DNA of 64,000 nt from Murimonas intestini (GTDB taxonomy: Bacteria > Bacillota > Clostridia > Lachnospirales > Lachnospiraceae): positions 67,199-131,198 of the forward strand of contig NZ_JANKBI010000017.1 of NCBI RefSeq assembly GCF_024622195.1, written 5' to 3'. Shown piece after piece: positions 7,581 through 16,014 of this stretch. The notes under the pieces are model-generated. The model saw nothing but the letters and a program-made list of their open reading frames with translations, was not told the DNA's origin and did no database searches. A program made the position numbers and the translations under genes. Every line of letters begins with the position of its first letter. Within the stretch, counting starts at the first letter, position 1.

Positions 7581-9235
7581 AAAACGATGACATTATTTTA
7601 AAAGCAGATGATCTTTACTTTTCTTATGATAATGAGAAAACGCATTCTTTAAACGGCTTTTCAGTTGAGATACGCCGCGGCTCCAAAGTCGCCTTTATGG
7701 GTGCCAACGGTTCCGGAAAATCTACTTTTTTCCTATGCTGCAACGGTATCCACCGCCCGGATGCGGGCACTCTGTATTTCAATGGGGAACCTGTGGATTA
7801 CTCCAGAAAAGGGCTTCTAAAGCTGCGCAGCAAGGTAGGGATCATCTTTCAGGACCCTGACAGCCAGCTGTTTTCAGCCAGTGTATATCAGGAGATCTCT
7901 TTCGGGATCCTGAATCTTGGCATTTCAGAGGACGAAGCAAAAAAAGAGGTGGAAAATGTGATCGACTATCTGGAGATCACCCCCTTCCGCCACAAGCCAA
8001 CTCATGCATTAAGCGGCGGTCAAAAGAAACAGGTATCTATAGCAGATATTCTTGTCATGCATCCTGACATCATCATACTGGATGAACCGTCAGCTGCCCT
8101 TGATCCAAAGCACACTACAATGGTAAATCATATAGTGGACCAGCTCACCTGTGAAGGAATTACCGTCATGATGTCCACCCATGATGTTAACTATGCCCTG
8201 GAATGGGCGGATGATATCGCTCTCCTCCATGAAGGACGTATGCTGATGTTCGGCTCCCCTCTGGAGGTATTTACGAATAAGACAGCGCTGGCAAAGACGA
8301 ATCTGGAACAGCCTGCCATACTCGAACTTTTTGAAAGCCTGTGCAAAAAGGACATTCTTAAGCCCAGCCTGCCGCTTCCGCGGAATCTGGCTACGCTGGA
8401 AAAATATATAGAAGAGATCAATACTAAAAAACAGTACGGAGGAAAACACGAAGTGTGCAAAGAGTGTAAAAAAGCAATTCTCGTAGTCAGCTTCGGCACC
8501 AGCTACGAGGAGACAAGAAAGAAGACAATCGACAGAATTGAGGCAGATATCCAGAAGGCTTATCCTGACTGTAATCTTTACCGCGCCTGGACCAGTAAGA
8601 TGATAATAAAGAAGCTTAAGACAAGGGACGGCATCGTCATTCCAAATGTAAAAGAAGCCATGGAACAAATAACTGCTGACGGCATTACAGATCTTGTGGT
8701 ACAGCCCACCCATGTCATCAACGGTATTGAGAACGATCTCATGAAAGAAGATGTTCTTGCCTTTTCCGAACATTTCAGCAGCATCCGGTTTGGCGATGCC
8801 CTTTTAACTACTACACGTGACAATGAAGAAGCTATCTCTTCACTCATGGAAACGTGGAAAGACCTTCCCAAAGATGAAGTTCTTGTCCTTATGGGACACG
8901 GCACCACCCATTATGCGAATGCAATTTATGCCGCCCTTGACTATACTTTTAAGGATATGGGTTATGAAAATGTATTTCTGGGCACTGTAGAGGCTTATCC
9001 TACCATGATGTCACTCCTGCGGCAGGTCAAAGAATACAAACCTAAGAAAATACATCTGGCTCCCTTCATGATCGTTGCAGGCGACCATGCCAGGAACGAT
9101 ATGGCGGGCGAAGACCCCGAATCCTGGAGCAGACAGTTCATGGATGCCGGTTACCCCGTAGAATGCCATTTAATTGGCCTGGGAGAATATGAAGGGATAC
9201 GCAGGATGTTTCTGCGGCATATTAAGGAGGCATAG
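7562..9235 (+). CDS. cbiO-cbiK: Cobalt ECF ATPase CbiO joined in frame to anaerobic cobaltochelatase CbiK
   Basis: One 557-residue reading frame holds two proteins. Residues 1 to about 280 are the ABC ATPase CbiO with Walker A (GANGSGKST), Q-loop (IFQDPDSQ), signature (LSGGQKKQ) and Walker B (IIILDEPS). Residues 298 to 557 are CbiK, which inserts Co2+ into sirohydrochlorin; its two metal/catalytic histidines are visible in GHGTTHYAN and in the AGDHARND region. There is no stop between them. GGAGG at 8438-8442 stands 10 bases before an in-frame GTG (codon 298), giving a 260-residue CbiK of normal length, so CbiK may also be made alone by internal initiation. Confidence 0.93.
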   Translation: MEKISMKNDDIILKADDLYFSYDNEKTHSLNGFSVEIRRGSKVAFMGANGSGKSTFFLCCNGIHRPDAGTLYFNGEPVDYSRKGLLKLRSKVGIIFQDPDSQLFSASVYQEISFGILNLGISEDEAKKEVENVIDYLEITPFRHKPTHALSGGQKKQVSIADILVMHPDIIILDEPSAALDPKHTTMVNHIVDQLTCEGITVMMSTHDVNYALEWADDIALLHEGRMLMFGSPLEVFTNKTALAKTNLEQPAILELFESLCKKDILKPSLPLPRNLATLEKYIEEINTKKQYGGKHEVCKECKKAILVVSFGTSYEETRKKTIDRIEADIQKAYPDCNLYRAWTSKMIIKKLKTRDGIVIPNVKEAMEQITADGITDLVVQPTHVINGIENDLMKEDVLAFSEHFSSIRFGDALLTTTRDNEEAISSLMETWKDLPKDEVLVLMGHGTTHYANAIYAALDYTFKDMGYENVFLGTVEAYPTMMSLLRQVKEYKPKKIHLAPFMIVAGDHARNDMAGEDPESWSRQFMDAGYPVECHLIGLGEYEGIRRMFLRHIKEA

Positions 9236-9308
9236 CGGGTATATGTCAGCACAAAAGTGCGCTTCACTTACATAGAAGGACCGGAGTTACATATGAAATA
9301 AAAAGAGT

Positions 9309-9339
9309 GGGGGTGCGGCATTCATAATGCCCCATCCCC
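9309..9339 (+). terminator. Hairpin after cbiO-cbiK
   Basis: Fourteen-base arms with one G-T wobble and one mismatch enclose a 3-base loop, GGGG..GGCATT against AATGCC..CCCC. The T-tract is poor (AGGTTACTTTT), so termination strength is uncertain, but it is the only hairpin after the cobalt operon. Confidence 0.5.
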
Positions 9340-9383
9340 AGGTTACTTTTACATTCAGACATCACGTAATTGCGGCTTCCTTT

Positions 9384-9813
9384 TTACAAATACCGTTCAA
9401 TCCTAGATTCAGTCTGTTCCCCATTTTTCTTGCTCACCAGTTCAAATAAGTTATCACTGGTAGCAAACAGATTTTTTTGGGGTTCTTCCTATTATCAAAT
9501 ACTGGTTCTTATCATCCAGTGAAATATATTTCCTTGTATCATCATCAAGCAATATATCTGCATTATCAATGACAATCAACTTCCCTGTTTCTTCACTTAT
9601 TAATTTTTTTATATCTTTCTGATAATCCAGATAATTAAAACATACAATACTGGGATTTATTGCCATACATTCCTTTATGAAGGAAAATGATACAGTCTTT
9701 CCTGTAGCTGATGAACCTGTAAGAATAGTTATATTATTTGTAAACTCGAAATCCAGTACATACGAAGTATGGATCGTGGAAAAATGATCCATTACAATTG
9801 GTTTACTTTTCAT
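9384..9813 (-). pseudogene. Small P-loop ATPase, frameshifted at an A7 run
   Basis: The frame from ATG 9813 gives 119 residues with a Walker A loop (TGSSATGKT, about residue 32) and a Walker B-like IVIDNADILLDD segment, ending abruptly at 9454. At 9472-9478 there is a run of seven A (coding strand). Dropping one A lets the same frame continue RTPKNLFATSDNLFELV... to a stop at 9384-9386, giving about 142 residues. So the gene is either frameshifted, slippage-decoded, or affected by a homopolymer sequencing error. It overlaps the 3' end of the DUF4869 gene by 11 bases with GGAG upstream, so the two form a coupled pair. Function unknown; probably ATP-binding. Confidence 0.6.
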
Positions 9814-10246
9814 TATTCCACCACTCCTTCAATTCTTCATAGTCTGTGATTACTCTGGTTCCTTTTTCATCAGAAACTTTAACGCTATTCATATCAAATG
9901 GTATTACTGCATAATCACTATATACCGCTCCATCATCTAATCCGTACAATACCTCTAACGCATTATCACCACATTCTTTCAGGCAAAAAACTTTATCTGG
10001 AAAATACTTCACATTCAATACGGTTTTACATCCTGTTGATAAGCAATCTACATCCAATGTCACACCATTAAACTTTGATTTTATTTTGTATTTTCCATCG
10101 AGTTCGGAATCGTGAATTTTTTTTACAATTGTCTTTGCTTTGCTGTCTAATTTATTAACTGTGGTTTGATTAAAAAATACATCATTAAGCTCTACATATT
10201 CTATATTCTTTGGTATGTCTTTCTTGTCTTTATATATTGTAATCAC
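9803..10246 (-). CDS. DUF4869-like protein of unknown function
   Basis: A 147-residue soluble acidic protein starting at GTG 10246, with GGAGG seven bases upstream. The opening (MITIYKDKKDIPKNIEYV) and the closing YEELKEWWNNEK resemble DUF4869 proteins of Clostridia, recognised from memory rather than by search. No catalytic motif, signal peptide or membrane segment is visible. It is translationally coupled to the small P-loop ATPase downstream and lies in an accessory patch with a broken ATPase gene. A toxin-antitoxin-like or defence role is possible but unproven. Confidence 0.65.
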   Translation of the reverse strand: MITIYKDKKDIPKNIEYVELNDVFFNQTTVNKLDSKAKTIVKKIHDSELDGKYKIKSKFNGVTLDVDCLSTGCKTVLNVKYFPDKVFCLKECGDNALEVLYGLDDGAVYSDYAVIPFDMNSVKVSDEKGTRVITDYEELKEWWNNEK

Positions 10247-10269
10247 AGTAACACCTCCAATATTTTTAG

Positions 10270-11134
10270 TTAGTTTTTCAGGCAGCCGACAGGAATAACA
10301 TATACACCATCATGGCGGCGATATGCGTAATCCCCGGTTCCCGTCAATACCATAAGGAAAGACGGCGCTTTCAGCTACCGTCTCCTCACTCATGGGAGTT
10401 TCGTCATTAGCCGCAATGTCCTGTGTAATTACGGTATTTGATACTTGGCCGCCTTGATTTCCTGCATAAGAACACATAAGCCGCCGAACTCTTTCTGGTT
10501 TTTTCTGCACATTGTCTGCCCGATTGATATCGGAATGTACAACGGCATCATAATAATCCATCGCCTGGTCAAGTGCAATCTCGTCTCGCATATCAACCGC
10601 CTGCGGCCAGCCACCACGGCATACCAAAAACGCCAGACGGTCGATATCGATATTTGAGCCGCCGTCTATGTCCGACACACCACTGAACAGGTCGTTCAAG
10701 CTGACTTCGCCCGTTGAATCTCCCGATTCATACAAACTCATTGGTCTCATAGTGAGCCGGGTAAAGCGCCCTGTGCCAGAGTGGGTGATTTCCCTGGGAT
10801 CCGCAGGAACTGCAGAGCCTGTGAGTACAAACTGTCCAAGCTCGCCACGGTGATCAACTTCAAATCGGATGGCATCCCACAGTTTGGGGGCAAGCTGCCA
10901 CTCGTCGATAAGTCTCGGAGCTGCACCTTTCAGAAGCCGCTTTGGATTAATCTCAGACATGGTAATGTTCTGCTCTTTTTTCTCTGGATCATCCATATAC
11001 AATCTGCTTGCAGCAAGCTGTTCGGCGGTCGTGGTTTTGCCACACCACTTGGGTCCTTCGATCAGTACTGCACCTTTGCCTTCCAATTTGCGTTTCAGAA
11101 TATCATCAACTGTTCGTTTCCTGTAATTCTTCAT
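10270..11134 (-). pseudogene. DUF4143-family AAA ATPase with internal deletion
   Basis: The N-terminal 255 or so residues are a normal AAA_14/DUF4143 protein: Walker A GPKWCGKTT, the LIDEWQLAPKLWD Walker B region, the LTGSAVP sensor and the GGWPQA motif. After SEETVAES the frame is lost and ends at 10310. In the +1 frame, PSFLMVLTG followed by YRRHDGVYVIPVGCLKN runs to a stop at 10270-10272; this is what the family's own C-terminus looks like. So roughly 135 to 140 codons appear deleted, leaving both ends. Start ATG 11134 follows GAGG. Intact relatives are about 430 residues and of unclear function. Confidence 0.8.
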
Positions 11135-11362
11135 TCGAAACACCTCGATTCTATTCGAATTCCCTACAATTGTAACATAATTATTATGTATTTAATTGTT
11201 TTCTATGGCTTTTTATTTTCATAATATCCTTACTCCATGCCTTACTCACAGTTTTCAGACAAACAGGTATTTCCAGCAGTATGCTCACTCATGTCGCAAG
11301 GCTTTCCTGCCTTTCTCTTTTTATCCATTTTCTTCATATGCTTGTCCTCATTAAGAAAAAAA

Positions 11363-11386
11363 GTCCCTCGCCTTGCGGCGAAGGAC
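11363..11386 (-). terminator. Rho-independent terminator after the aldolase gene
   Basis: On the minus strand GTCCTTCGCC-gcaa-GGCGAGGGAC (one wobble pair) is followed by seven T residues. It lies about 160 bases downstream of the aldolase stop, beyond the tandem repeat. Confidence 0.8.
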
Positions 11387-11387
11387 C

Positions 11388-11477
11388 AAACTTTCGACCC
11401 AACCATTTATATACCGCATATTGGTCAGCAGTAAACTTTCAACCCGATCATTTATATACCACATATCGGTCAGTAGT
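11388..11477. repeat. Tandem 45-bp direct repeat, two copies plus a fragment
   Basis: Copies at 11388-11432 and 11433-11477 differ at 6 positions, all transitions; a third copy begins AAACTTTC at 11478 and stops. The period is a multiple of three and the minus-strand frame is open (15-residue unit beginning ESLLLT), but there is no ribosome binding site, so coding is doubtful. It sits between the aldolase stop and its terminator. Confidence 0.8.
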
Positions 11478-11543
11478 AAACTTTCTTTGTACCTATATTT
11501 TAGCAAGCACGAAGAAAAAAGTAAATAGGGCTTTCCATAATTA

Positions 11544-12524
11544 TTAATTTCCAAGATACCTCAATACTTCAGCCGCCACCATGCGTACAAGCTCTTCCTT
11601 CCCCATATTTTCGGGATTTTTTATATTATTCATATTCTCCCGGGCTGCCCACCCGCTGCCATACAGATATGCCTTGCCGTCGCTGCTAAAGAGCTTCATC
11701 TTCTTCAGGGATTCCTGCTTTACGGCCTCCACGGCGGCCGGGATCAGGTCTATGAGGCCCTTATCCATGGAGCTGAATCTTTCAAATTCTGCCTTTACAG
11801 CAGCCACATTAATATCTGTAAAGATATTGACCTTGCTGATCCCTTCCTGGATCGCGCGCCTGAAGTCATTATCTGTCAGGCCGGAGCCCCCATGCAGTAC
11901 AAGAGGCACATCCACAGTCCGCGCAATAGTCCTGATACGCTCAAAATCCAGCTTGGGAGGCAGCTTATATGCACCGTGGGCATTCCCCACCGCAATTGCA
12001 AGCGCATCCACACCTGTCTTCTCCACATAATCCTTTGCCATCCCGGGATCTGTAAAAAATTTACCCGGATCTTCCAAATGGGAATCACCTTCTGCCGAAC
12101 CCGGATTGTCACCTACATGGCCCAGTTCCCCTTCAATAGTCGCTCCGTAGGAATGAGCAATCTCTGCCATCTCTTTTACTTTTTTTACATTCTCATCATA
12201 GGAATCTGTGGAGCAGTCATACATAATAGAAGAAAAACCAAGCTCCAGAGCCTGAAGGCAGGTTTCTTTTTTCAGGCCATGATCCAGATGGATGACAACT
12301 GGAACACCTGTCTTCTTTGCCATTGGCAGAAGATAGTAAGATACCTCCTCCAGCGGCCCATATGGGAGCAGTACCTCCGCAGTTCCCATTATAACCGGGG
12401 AACCTGCGGCCTCAGCCGCGCTGATGATCCCTCTTGCCAATTCCAGATTGACTGCATTGAAAAGCCCCACCGCATAATGATTTCTTTTTGCTGGAAGCAG
12501 CACATCATTTAAATTTGCTAACAT
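11544..12524 (-). CDS. Class II ketose-bisphosphate aldolase
   Basis: A zinc-dependent aldolase of the fructose/tagatose-bisphosphate family, 326 residues. Visible metal and phosphate motifs are VIHLDHG, the EGELGHVGD loop, the AVGNAHG histidine segment and the LHGGSGL phosphate-binding loop. It is the last gene of an isomerase-kinase-aldolase set, with only 12 bases between it and the kinase gene. It should therefore cleave the phosphorylated ketose made by those partners. The exact substrate cannot be told from motifs, as FbaA, GatY and IolJ relatives look alike. Confidence 0.88.
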   Translation of the reverse strand: MLANLNDVLLPAKRNHYAVGLFNAVNLELARGIISAAEAAGSPVIMGTAEVLLPYGPLEEVSYYLLPMAKKTGVPVVIHLDHGLKKETCLQALELGFSSIMYDCSTDSYDENVKKVKEMAEIAHSYGATIEGELGHVGDNPGSAEGDSHLEDPGKFFTDPGMAKDYVEKTGVDALAIAVGNAHGAYKLPPKLDFERIRTIARTVDVPLVLHGGSGLTDNDFRRAIQEGISKVNIFTDINVAAVKAEFERFSSMDKGLIDLIPAAVEAVKQESLKKMKLFSSDGKAYLYGSGWAARENMNNIKNPENMGKEELVRMVAAEVLRYLGN

Positions 12525-12536
12525 AGCTTCTCCTCC

Positions 12537-13661
12537 TTAGTTACTTATATTTTTCTGCCATCCGGCATCTATTTTCCTCTCAAGCTCATCAAAGGGCTTC
12601 AGCCCGCTTAGTGCATCATAGGCTACCACACAGGACGCCCCCGTGGCTGCAGACAACTGCAGCGCCCGCCTCAGAGGATACCCCTTCAGCATAGCCGTAA
12701 GAAATGCGGCAATACTTGTGTCACCTGCCCCCGTCCCGGAGAGGACCTTTTCAGGGACATAGCTCCTCTCAAAGCCTTCCTGCCCGGCCCAGCCATCCAG
12801 ATCCAGCTCCACACGCCCGCTGACACCGCTGAGGGCCTCCCTGCCGGCTGTACGGTAATACATTCCAGGTGCACCGCATTTGATAAGCAGCACCCTGGCT
12901 CCCATTTCCATACACATCTCTGCGAGAGGCTTTACGTCCTTTTCAATATCCAAGATCTCTGTGATATCTCTTCCGGCTGCCCTCTCCTGCCATTTTTCAA
13001 ACCGTTCCCGATCCAGCATGAAGCACAGCTCTTCCACACTCGGGACAAAGAAATCCACATAGGGGATCACGCGCTTCAGTATGCTTCTCCAATCCGCTCT
13101 TCCGGCGTCAGAGCAGGGATCCACTGAGGCCAGGTCAAGTGATGTGGCCGTCCCTGCTTTTTTTGCCTTTTTCATGATCTTCAGCAGCTCTTCCCCTTCA
13201 TTTTCATACATAGACTTCATAAGCGGCGGGTATCCAAAATGAAATAAAGCCGCTTCCGCCAATGTACCCTCCGGAATATCTGAAGCGCAGAATGTATCAT
13301 TTGCCCCTGGATTGTGAAGAAAAATACGGTCAATGCCTGGGACTGCAAGTACAACAGAATACGAAGTTGACTCCTTTCCAGAAATGATCATGCCTTCCTC
13401 TGCGGAATATTTTTTCAGAATGTTTAATACCATGCTTCCAAATGCATCATTTCCTATTTTCCCCATAAGCGCGGCATCTGCACCTAATACTTTCATTGCC
13501 AGCCCCGTATTGGCTACTGAACCGCCTGTATGGACATCTGCTTCCCCCATCTGGATCAGCCTGCCCGGAGTCAGCACCTCGCTCAGGGAATCTGCCTTTC
13601 TCTCCGGGAACATGGGGGTTATATCCAGGCAAATATGCCCGGCTGCAATCACTTTTTTCAT
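12537..13661 (-). CDS. PfkB-family carbohydrate kinase
   Basis: A 374-residue ribokinase-family sugar kinase. It has the N-terminal glycine motif VHTGGSVANTGLA and the C-terminal anion-hole/catalytic motif SGTGAGDTSIAAF, where the aspartate is the base. The start at ATG 13661 (MKKVIAAGHICLDI) follows GGAGG with a 5-base gap; the longer frame from 13676 lacks such a site. Position between the isomerase and aldolase genes points to phosphorylation of a ketose or ketose phosphate. It is longer than most PfkB kinases because of an insert around residues 205 to 270. Confidence 0.88.
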   Translation of the reverse strand: MKKVIAAGHICLDITPMFPERKADSLSEVLTPGRLIQMGEADVHTGGSVANTGLAMKVLGADAALMGKIGNDAFGSMVLNILKKYSAEEGMIISGKESTSYSVVLAVPGIDRIFLHNPGANDTFCASDIPEGTLAEAALFHFGYPPLMKSMYENEGEELLKIMKKAKKAGTATSLDLASVDPCSDAGRADWRSILKRVIPYVDFFVPSVEELCFMLDRERFEKWQERAAGRDITEILDIEKDVKPLAEMCMEMGARVLLIKCGAPGMYYRTAGREALSGVSGRVELDLDGWAGQEGFERSYVPEKVLSGTGAGDTSIAAFLTAMLKGYPLRRALQLSAATGASCVVAYDALSGLKPFDELERKIDAGWQKNISN

Positions 13662-13756
13662 ATGCGCCTCCATCATGATCTATACTTCTGCTATAATGTG
13701 AGAGTGCCAGGAAGACAAATTCCCCCCGGCTTGCTCTCATACCCTTATCATTGTAA

Positions 13757-14791
13757 TTATTCAATCCCCATCAGCAGGTTCATCACATACATTTCCAGTG
13801 CTTCAAAATCTCTGTTTTCTACACATTTCTTCTGGAAATCGTAGTCAAACCTGTCTGCCTTCTCCTCCAGCGCCTTAAATATCTTCAGGCTGTTTTCCAG
13901 ATGCTTATAGCTGTCCTCATCCCTGGTGGTACGCATGGCCTTCACATCCAGCCCTACATATTCTCCGTGGTCACCGTAGCCGTTCTCTTTGAGCACCTTT
14001 ACCTGATTGAAGGCTGCCCGGAGATTTTCTACGCCAAAAGATTTATCCTGGTCGTAGCGGATCCCGTTCTGGTCATTGAGATGTACAGTCATCAGCTTGC
14101 CCATGGCCATGGCAAAGCCAATCTCATGTGCAGGGTCCAGGCCTGCCAGGATGGCATGAGCGCTTTCCAGATTTCCGCCTACCCGTGCCGGATCAATAGT
14201 TGCTGCTGAAACTGCCATAACATGTCCCATTGTGCCGCAGATGCTCCTGTCGATGGGCTCGTTTGGCTTTGGCTCAATGCAGATGCGGATCTTGGAATCA
14301 TATTCCAGCATCTTGTTGATGGCCTCTATGAGCATCCTGGTGGCCCACACAGGAGATTTGGATTCTGCGCAGAGGGTGCCTTCTCTGGCGAGCCACAGCA
14401 CAACCATGTCACACCCCAGTTCATTTGCTATATCGATAGAGCGGTATGCTCTCCACATTGCATATTCCCTGTCCTTCGCGGAGGTACTCATGAATCCGCC
14501 GTCCTGTGTGTGAGGGTCCATCCAGAGGCGGGGCGCTACGAATTCTGCCTTTAACCCATATTTATCAAGTGTTTTTTTCAGCTCCCTGGCTTTCTCCCTG
14601 ATCTCTTCCTCTGTGTAATCGTTGATGTTCGGGACTGCATCATCATCGTGGAACTGGACAGCTGAAAAACCCAGCTCGGCAAACTTTTTAAATTTCTCTT
14701 CTACAGGTATATCCTCTCTTGTGGCCGGACCGTAAGAATCAGCCCCGGTATGAACATTCCATGGCCCAACGGAAAATTTGAATTCTGACAT
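13757..14791 (-). CDS. Xylose-isomerase-family sugar isomerase
   Basis: A 344-residue TIM-barrel isomerase that aligns by eye with type I xylose isomerases. The catalytic His-Asp pair in FHDDD, a tryptophan in VLWLAREG, the metal-binding EPKPNEP, the glutamate/histidine of NLESAH and the HLNDQNGIRYDQD loop are all present. The VDF/KPPRT-type C-terminal metal site reads GLDVKAMRTTRD. It is the first gene of the isomerase-kinase-aldolase operon and is divergent from an AraC-type regulator. True substrate may be an aldose other than xylose, because a bisphosphate aldolase rather than xylulokinase follows. Confidence 0.85.
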   Translation of the reverse strand: MSEFKFSVGPWNVHTGADSYGPATREDIPVEEKFKKFAELGFSAVQFHDDDAVPNINDYTEEEIREKARELKKTLDKYGLKAEFVAPRLWMDPHTQDGGFMSTSAKDREYAMWRAYRSIDIANELGCDMVVLWLAREGTLCAESKSPVWATRMLIEAINKMLEYDSKIRICIEPKPNEPIDRSICGTMGHVMAVSAATIDPARVGGNLESAHAILAGLDPAHEIGFAMAMGKLMTVHLNDQNGIRYDQDKSFGVENLRAAFNQVKVLKENGYGDHGEYVGLDVKAMRTTRDEDSYKHLENSLKIFKALEEKADRFDYDFQKKCVENRDFEALEMYVMNLLMGIE

Positions 14792-14820
14792 ATTTACAAT
14801 TCCTCTCTTTCAAAAAGTGG

Positions 14821-14862
14821 GTAACTGTTCAACACTTTCATATTTACATGCTGGATAGTTAC
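14821..14862. repeat. Dispersed GTAACT...AGTTAC element
   Basis: GTAACTGTTCA opens and AGTTAC closes a 42-base stretch upstream of the isomerase gene. The first 20 or so bases resemble elements at 42279 and 62341. Confidence 0.5.
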
Positions 14863-14978
14863 AAAAATGGTTATTGTTTTTCACCGGTGATTGATCTATG
14901 ATACCTTACCGTGCCCTGCACGCCAGCCCAAGACAGGTTTTCGTGTTTCACGGATGTGTATAATATATTTATATCAGA

Positions 14979-14993
14979 TTTTCAGTCTGAAAA
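14979..14993. promoter_or_regulatory. Candidate operator between the isomerase and AraC genes
   Basis: TTTTCAGTCTGAAAA is a perfect 15-base palindrome around a central T in the 276-base divergent spacer. A TTGTCA hexamer on the minus strand overlaps its edge. The spacer shows no open frame; it also holds the GTAACT element at 14821. Confidence 0.4.
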
Positions 14994-15067
14994 ATGACAA
15001 TCTTGCGATTTTTCATATCCATTCTTGTGAACCTGTGATAAAATACGGATAACAGGAGGGAATTTAG

Positions 15068-16009
15068 ATGAGCCGGAAAAAAGAGTTGGAAATCGTACAG
15101 CATACAAACATGAACCATCTGGAGATCTTTTTTGTGGAAATGACTGCCCGTGGCCCCCATGGCCACGATGACCTGGAGATAGGAGTCCTGCTAAAGGGCA
15201 CGGTCACTCTTGTACTGGAGCAGAAATCCTATATTCTGCAGGAAGGGGATATTTATCTGATCAACCGCCACCAGGTCCACTCATTTGCAAGAACGGATAC
15301 AGATAATCTGATCCTCGCCTTTCAGATCCATACAGAATTCTATAAGCAGGCAGATTATTCCCTGGGCTTTCTCCGTTTTGAAAATAACATTATCGGCAGC
15401 GGCAGTCTGCATGATACCCTGCTTGGGTCACTCTATGAATGTACCGGTTACTATTTCAAAGATGTGCCCTATAACGCCCTGAAATGCTCCAGCATTATGC
15501 TGGATGTCTTATTCCAGCTGGCGTGCAGCACAAACTGCCATGTGGCTACTGAAAAAGAATCTGCTTCTGCCTACCATAATACCCTGCGCCTGAAACGCAT
15601 AACTGAATACATCGGCGAACACTATACGGAGCATATTTCCCTGCAGGATATCGCCTCTCTGGAAAATATCACGGATTATCACGCGTCTCACTTTATAAAA
15701 AAGATGCTGGGCATGTCTTTTCAGGAATATGTAAGCGGGCTTCGTTTTATGCATGCCCTCACACTGATACGCAAAACTGATCTGAGCATTCTGGATATCT
15801 GTATGGAGACAGGCTTTTCCAGCAGCCGCTACTTAAACCAGATGTTTTTAAAGAATTTCCAGTGTACAGCTAAAGAATATATGAAAATGAAAGAAAAGCC
15901 GCGCCTGACCAGCGCAGCTCTTCCCACAAATAATATACAAAAACGTTATACCTATGAACAGGCCTCTGCATATGCAAAGCGCCTGGGCACTCTATCCAGC
16001 AAGATATGA
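15068..16009 (+). CDS. AraC-family transcriptional regulator
   Basis: A 313-residue regulator with an N-terminal cupin sugar-sensing domain (about residues 10 to 150; the PHGHDDLEIGVLLKG segment is typical) and a C-terminal double helix-turn-helix (about 180 to 280), including the signature region DICMETGFSSSRYLNQMF. AGGAGG stands before the ATG. It is divergent from the isomerase-kinase-aldolase operon, so it probably controls that operon in response to its sugar. Its stop lies 5 bases from the cbiC stop on the other strand. Confidence 0.9.
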   Translation: MSRKKELEIVQHTNMNHLEIFFVEMTARGPHGHDDLEIGVLLKGTVTLVLEQKSYILQEGDIYLINRHQVHSFARTDTDNLILAFQIHTEFYKQADYSLGFLRFENNIIGSGSLHDTLLGSLYECTGYYFKDVPYNALKCSSIMLDVLFQLACSTNCHVATEKESASAYHNTLRLKRITEYIGEHYTEHISLQDIASLENITDYHASHFIKKMLGMSFQEYVSGLRFMHALTLIRKTDLSILDICMETGFSSSRYLNQMFLKNFQCTAKEYMKMKEKPRLTSAALPTNNIQKRYTYEQASAYAKRLGTLSSKI

Positions 16010-16014
16010 TACTA

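Noticed and set aside
11388..11477. CRISPR array
   Set aside because: Only two direct copies without spacers, and no cas genes in the window.
11544..14791. Sulfoquinovose (sulfo-EMP) pathway
   Set aside because: The isomerase-kinase-aldolase order fits, but the isomerase is of the xylose isomerase family and no sulfonate transporter or sulfoquinovosidase is present.
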